From: Streptomyces flaveolus
Lineage (GTDB): Bacteria > Actinomycetota > Actinomycetes > Streptomycetales > Streptomycetaceae
Assembly: GCF_000716535.1 (NCBI RefSeq)
Contig: NZ_JNWV01000040.1
Span: 1 to 64,000, forward strand
DNA length: 64,000 nt
Direction of reading: 5' to 3'
Of the stretch, positions 60,267 to 64,000 are shown one piece after another. Under the pieces are notes generated by a model. The model had not been told where the DNA came from. It searched no databases and worked only from the letters and a program-made list of their open reading frames with translations. The position numbers and the translations under genes were made by a program. How positions within the stretch are numbered: the stretch's first letter is position 1; the number at the start of each line of letters is the position of its first letter.

Positions 60267-61433
60267 TCAGACGATCCGCAGCAGGCGCGGCGGCCGTGCG
60301 ACGGGTGCGGGCAGGCGCAGCGGCGCCAGGCCGGGGGTGATGCTGCCGAGCAGCGTGGCCCTGGTGGCGCCGGTGGCGGAGGGATGGGTGCCGGGCAGGC
60401 CGTGGACCGTGAGGAAGCCCAGGACGGCGAAGGCCAGGGCCTCCTTGGCGTCGGAGGGCAGCCCCAGGTCGTCGCTGCGGCGCACCGGAACGCCGGGCAG
60501 CTCTTCGCCGATCATGCGCATGAGCACCGGGTTGCGGGTGCCGCCGCCGGAGGCGACGAGCTGGGTGACCCCGTGCGCGCGGCAGGCGTCCGCCACGGTC
60601 ACGGCGGTCAGCCGGGTCAGCGTGGCCAGTACGTCGTCGGTGGCGGGCGTGGGTACGGCGTCGAGCGCCCGCAGCAGGTACGGCAGGTGGAAGTGCTCCT
60701 TGCCGGTGGTCTTCGGGGCGGCCCGGCGGTAGTAGGGGTCCGCCAGCAGGAAGCGGAGCAGCTCGGGACTGACCTGTCCGGCGGCGGCCCGGCGTCCGTC
60801 CGCGTCGTAGGCGGTGCCGTCGCCGGTGAAGTGCCGTACGGCCGCGTCGAGCAGGGCGTTGGCGGGACCGGTGTCGAAGGCCAGCGGCTCGGCGCCGGGC
60901 GCGAGGACGGTGACGTTGGCGATGCCGCCGAGGTTCAGGGCCGCCGGGGTGCCGGGAAGGGCCCGCAGCAGCAGGGTGTCGGTCAGGCCGACCAGCGGGG
61001 CGCCCTGGCCGCCGGCGGCGACGTCCCTGCTGCGCAGGTCGGAGACGACGGGCAGCCCGGTCTCCTCGGCGATCCAGGCCGGCTGGCCGAGCTGCAGGGT
61101 GCCGCGGACGACGCCGTCCTCGACCCAGTGGTGCATGGTCTGGCCGTGCGAGACCACCAGGTCCGCCGCCCCCGCGCACAGCTCCCGCAGGGCACGCGCC
61201 GCCGCCGTGGCGAAGGCCTGCCCGATGCCGCTGTCCAGCGCGCAGACGGCCTGCGTGGTCGTGGTTGCCGGCGGCAGGGTCGCGGCGATCAGGCCGCGCA
61301 GGTCGTCCGGGTAGGGCACGGAGAGATGTCCGAGGGACCGCAGCAGCAGGGTCTCGCCGTCCAGGGTGAGGTCGGCGGCGGCCGCCTCGATCGCGTCGTA
61401 CGACGTGCCGGACATCAGCCCGATCACCCGCAT
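60267..61433 (-). CDS. anmK: anhydro-N-acetylmuramic acid kinase
   Basis: 388 residues from ATG 61433 (AGGAGG six bases upstream). Clear AnmK: VIGLMSGTSYDAIEAAAADL (the invariant MSGTS-x-D), SHGQTMHHW, LQLGQPAWIAEETGLPVVSDLRSRDVAAGGQGAPLV, ALNLGGIANVTVL, FDTGPANALLDA, VASGGGTRNPVLM. It converts 1,6-anhydro-MurNAc to MurNAc-6-phosphate with ring opening, a step in cell-wall recycling. A MurQ etherase would next release lactate and GlcNAc-6-phosphate; it is not seen here but may lie beyond the right edge. 15 bp before the flavoprotein gene, same operon. Confidence 0.96.
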   Translation of the reverse strand: MRVIGLMSGTSYDAIEAAAADLTLDGETLLLRSLGHLSVPYPDDLRGLIAATLPPATTTTQAVCALDSGIGQAFATAAARALRELCAGAADLVVSHGQTMHHWVEDGVVRGTLQLGQPAWIAEETGLPVVSDLRSRDVAAGGQGAPLVGLTDTLLLRALPGTPAALNLGGIANVTVLAPGAEPLAFDTGPANALLDAAVRHFTGDGTAYDADGRRAAAGQVSPELLRFLLADPYYRRAAPKTTGKEHFHLPYLLRALDAVPTPATDDVLATLTRLTAVTVADACRAHGVTQLVASGGGTRNPVLMRMIGEELPGVPVRRSDDLGLPSDAKEALAFAVLGFLTVHGLPGTHPSATGATRATLLGSITPGLAPLRLPAPVARPPRLLRIV

Positions 61434-61599
61434 GGCCCCTCCTGGACCGTCCCCCGCCCGCCCGGCGGACGGAGTGCTCTGCGACTGGGACATGGTGCGT
61501 GCCTCCGGGGGAGCGTGGGTGGGAGGAAGGGGGGGCAGGTGCGGTCTTCGCTCTCCGGCGGGGGGCGACCGTGTCGGCTCGCCCCCCGCCGGGCGGGCG

Positions 61600-63171
61600 T
61601 CAGTCCCGCTGGACGGCTGCCGTGACCCGCCCCTCGTCCGGGCCCGGCGCGCCGTCGACGGGCCGGGCCGCCTCGGGCTCGGGGGCGCGGTGGAACAAGC
61701 TCATCAGACCGCCGACGACGAGGGTGACCACCACGCCGATCGGGACCAGCCATTGCGCGGCGATGGCCGTCGGCACGGTGGCGCCGCCCACGGTCACGTC
61801 GATCTTCACCTCGCGCACGATGTACGTCATCACCGCGATCGTCACCAGGAACGCCACCACGGAGTCGACCTCATTGGCGCGCCGGACGATCCGGCCGAGC
61901 AGGAACGCGCCGAGCAGGGCGCCGTAGGTGTAGCCGGCGATGGTCAGGCCGGTGAGGTAGACGTTCCCGGTGCTGGTGCTGAACGCGCAGGCGAAGACCG
62001 CCATCAGGGCCGCCCACACCAGCGTCATCACCCGGGCGAGCTTCAGCAGGGACGCCTCGGAGGGCGTCGTACGGAAGAAGCTGTGGATGATGTCGGCGAC
62101 GGTCGAGTTCGACATGGAGTTCAGCGCCGAGGACAGCGAGCCCATGGCGGCGCCGAGGATGCCGGCCACGAGCAGGCCGGAGATCACCACGGGCAGCCCG
62201 TGCAGGATGAAGTTCGGGTACAGGTTGTCCGAGCTGTTCAGGCCCAGTTCCTTGAAGCTCTTGCCCTCGTTGTACGACCACAGCAGCGCGCCCACGAGAG
62301 AGAACGCCGCGAACTGGAAGGTGACGAAGACGCCGGAGGCGATCATGGCCTTCTGGCCGTCGCGCAGGGACCGGGTGGCCAGGATGCGCTGGACGATGAG
62401 CTGGTCGGAGCCGTGGCTGGCCATGGCGAAGATCGCGCCGCCGATGATGGCGGTGGGCAGGGCGAACGGGCTCGTCAGGATGTGCGCCAGGTCGAAGTCG
62501 GTGTCGAACAGCTTGAACTCGCCCGCGTGCAGGGCCCGCGAGAAGCCGGCGCCGCCGACGTGCCCGGACAGGACCGCGATGGCGAGGATCGCGCCGCCCA
62601 GGTAGAGGCCCATCTGGATGGCGTCGGTCCAGATGACCGCCTTGATGCCGCCGAGGTAGGTGTACACGACGGTGATCACGGTGAGCACGATGATGATGAG
62701 GCGGTAGCTCGCGTGCACGCCGAACTCGTCGAGCAGCAGCTTGATGGGGATCGCGGAGGCGAACAGCCGGACGCCCTCGGCGAGGAGCCGGGTGAAGACG
62801 AAGGTGACCGAGGCCAGCCCCTGGAGCTTCAGCCCGAATCTGGTCCCCAGGTACTGGTAGGCGCTGACGAAGCCGCCCCGCTTGTACAGGGGGATGAGGA
62901 CGGTGGCGACGACGACGCGGCCGATGACGTAGCCGAGGGCCAGTTCGACGTTGCCGAAGCCCTGTCCGCTGTAGGCGCCGCCGGGCACGCTGATGACGGT
63001 GAGCACGCTGGTCTCGGTGGCGACCACGGAGAACGACACCGTCCACCACGGCATGCTGCCCTCGCCGACGAAGTAGTCCTTCGCCGTCTTCTGCCGGCCG
63101 GCCAGGCGCAGTCCGATCACGGCGATCGCCACCAGGTAGACGACGATCACCACGAGGTCGAGTTGGCGCAC
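61600..63171 (-). CDS. sodium:solute symporter (SSS family)
   Basis: 523 residues from GTG 63171 (GGAG overlaps the kinase stop region eight bases upstream). Twelve to thirteen helices. SSS features: GEGSMPWWTVSFSVVATETSVLTVISVPG, YQYLGTRFGLKLQGLAS, DAIQMGLYLGGAILA, GAAMGSLSSALNSMSNSTVADI (sodium site). Such SSLT-type proteins in this setting usually import amino sugars or sialic-type sugars; with anmK and a BadF-type kinase next to it, anhydro-MurNAc or a related sugar is a fair guess. Confidence 0.94.
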   Translation of the reverse strand: MRQLDLVVIVVYLVAIAVIGLRLAGRQKTAKDYFVGEGSMPWWTVSFSVVATETSVLTVISVPGGAYSGQGFGNVELALGYVIGRVVVATVLIPLYKRGGFVSAYQYLGTRFGLKLQGLASVTFVFTRLLAEGVRLFASAIPIKLLLDEFGVHASYRLIIIVLTVITVVYTYLGGIKAVIWTDAIQMGLYLGGAILAIAVLSGHVGGAGFSRALHAGEFKLFDTDFDLAHILTSPFALPTAIIGGAIFAMASHGSDQLIVQRILATRSLRDGQKAMIASGVFVTFQFAAFSLVGALLWSYNEGKSFKELGLNSSDNLYPNFILHGLPVVISGLLVAGILGAAMGSLSSALNSMSNSTVADIIHSFFRTTPSEASLLKLARVMTLVWAALMAVFACAFSTSTGNVYLTGLTIAGYTYGALLGAFLLGRIVRRANEVDSVVAFLVTIAVMTYIVREVKIDVTVGGATVPTAIAAQWLVPIGVVVTLVVGGLMSLFHRAPEPEAARPVDGAPGPDEGRVTAAVQRD

Positions 63172-63179
63172 GCTCTCTC

Positions 63180-64000
63180 CTAAGCAACGGCCGGCGGGGA
63201 GACCGGCGGGGTGGGGACAGGGGGGAAGGGGGCCGTCCGCCGGACGCGGACGACATGGGGTTCGTGCGGCCTGCGGGCGTCCAGGGCCAGCAGGCGCGCG
63301 CCGTCCAGCGGGTCGCCGAGCGGGGGCCGGAGCCGCAGGGGGCGCGGGAAGCCGGCGAGCGCCGAGCGCAGCGGCCCGAGCAGCGGTTCACCGAGGCCGG
63401 TGAGCCCGCCGGTGACGGCGACGTCGAGGCCGTCGCCGCCGATCCGGCGGGCCGCGGCGAGCACGGCCTCGCCGAGCGCGGTGGCGGCGTCCCGGACGAT
63501 CGCCGAGGCCGCCGGGTCACCCGCGGCGGCCGTGCGCGCGACGTCCGGTGCGAAGGACGCGGCGGTGCGGGCGGGGTTGCCGTCGCGGCCCAGGGCCAGC
63601 GGCAGCCGGTCGGGGTCACCGAAGCGCTCGGTGGCGGCGGCCAGCAGCGCGGTGTCCGGGCCGCGTCCGTCGTGGGCGCGCAGCGCGGCCCGCAGCCCGG
63701 CGGTGCCGATCCAGGCGCCGCTGCCCTCGTCGCCGAGCCAGGGACCCCAGCCGTCGACGCGGGCGAACGTGCCGTCGTCCCCGATGCCGATGGCCACCGA
63801 GCCGGTGCCGATCGCGAGCACGACGCCGGTACGGCCGCCCAGCGCGCCGGCGTGGGCGGTGACCGCGTCGCTGGTGACGGCCACCTCCTCGGCGGACAGG
63901 TCGTCCAGGAGCAGGCCGGCCAGGGCGCGGGCCGCGTCCGGTGCGGCAGCGGCACCCGCCGCGCCCACGCAGACGGCCGACGGCCGGACGGACGGCTCCC
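63180..64000 (-). CDS. BadF/BadG-family sugar kinase (N-acetylglucosamine kinase-like), partial
   Basis: The frame is open to the right edge, so the N-terminal ATP loop is missing; about 270 residues visible. SAVCVGAAGA, VAVTSDAVTAHAGAL, GVVLAIGTGSVAIGIGDDG, GWGPWLGDEGSGAWIG and VAVTGGLTGLGEPLLGPLRSAL are typical of actinobacterial N-acetylglucosamine kinases of the BadF/BcrA ATPase fold. It phosphorylates the imported amino sugar. First seen gene of the kinase-symporter-anmK-flavoprotein operon. Confidence 0.9.
   Translation of the reverse strand, partial: EPSVRPSAVCVGAAGAAAAPDAARALAGLLLDDLSAEEVAVTSDAVTAHAGALGGRTGVVLAIGTGSVAIGIGDDGTFARVDGWGPWLGDEGSGAWIGTAGLRAALRAHDGRGPDTALLAAATERFGDPDRLPLALGRDGNPARTAASFAPDVARTAAAGDPAASAIVRDAATALGEAVLAAARRIGGDGLDVAVTGGLTGLGEPLLGPLRSALAGFPRPLRLRPPLGDPLDGARLLALDARRPHEPHVVRVRRTAPFPPVPTPPVSPPAVA

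Noticed and set aside
57402..61625. 1407-codon plus-strand and about 1385-codon minus-strand open frames across the flavoprotein/anmK region
   Set aside because: Both are out of frame with the recognisable FAD, Fe-S and AnmK motifs and lack any domain pattern.

Overview
This is a high-GC (roughly 70%+) actinobacterial chromosome segment, almost certainly Streptomyces. Codons end in G/C, many starts are GTG/TTG behind GGAG-type ribosome sites, and the gene content is typical of the genus: SpoIIE-type phosphatases, a SigJ (ECF41) sigma factor, many TetR/MerR/GntR/LysR/MarR regulators, and sugar ABC importers without their own ATPase. I saw no tRNA, rRNA, CRISPR array, insertion sequence or phage. 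The window reads as accessory-rich chromosome, not as an island with clear borders.

Layout. 0-6 kb: hydrolase tail, GH3 lipoprotein, SDR, MerR/GyrI regulator, small membrane protein, orphan CHASE3 histidine kinase. 6-12 kb: a large secreted S53 (sedolisin) protease with Kelch repeats, then a small SAV_915-like gene and a frame-broken LanC-like gene. 12-21 kb: one-direction carbohydrate cluster (GntR/FCD regulator, secreted GH141-like beta-helix protein with CBM32-type modules, enolase-superfamily dehydratase, solute-binding lipoprotein, two permeases). 21-29 kb: hydrolase/MDR pair divergent from a LysR regulator; a MerR regulator fused to sliding-clamp domains; a frameshifted EF-Tu domain 2-3 gene; an aldo/keto reductase with a MerR-type promoter; and a rifampicin monooxygenase (rox) preceded by a rifamycin-associated element. 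29-35 kb: secreted barrel protein, membrane protein, MarR regulator, and a compact operon cbtB-cbtA-nitrile hydratase beta-alpha-activator. 35-40 kb: a ribbon-helix-helix/degenerate-Fic toxin-antitoxin pair, phosphotransferase, TetR, an MFS remnant and a methyltransferase. 40-45 kb: two divergent PAS-GAF-PP2C phosphatases. 45-50 kb: SigJ, SDR, aldo/keto reductases and a hydrolase/TetR pair with three tandem operators. 50-57 kb: a four-gene molybdenum hydroxylase operon (paoA/B/C-like plus xdhC) divergent from a TetR with two operators, then a tandem-repeat intergenic region. 57-64 kb: D-lactate-dehydrogenase-like flavoprotein, anmK, Na+/solute symporter and a BadF-type sugar kinase.

How the genes work together. 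The strongest unit is cobalt/nitrile. An identical 18-bp palindromic site (TACGAGCATATGCTCCTA) lies between the MarR gene and the divergent membrane protein gene, and again upstream of cbtB, first gene of the cobalt importer/Co-type nitrile hydratase operon. The MarR protein therefore probably controls both. The 57-64 kb block looks like anhydro-muropeptide/amino-sugar salvage; the GH3 enzyme near the left end could feed it. The 12-21 kb block looks like a plant-polysaccharide utilisation locus. Several enzyme/regulator pairs show operator palindromes that can be read directly from the sequence, and three separate promoters have the 19-bp spacer typical of MerR control.
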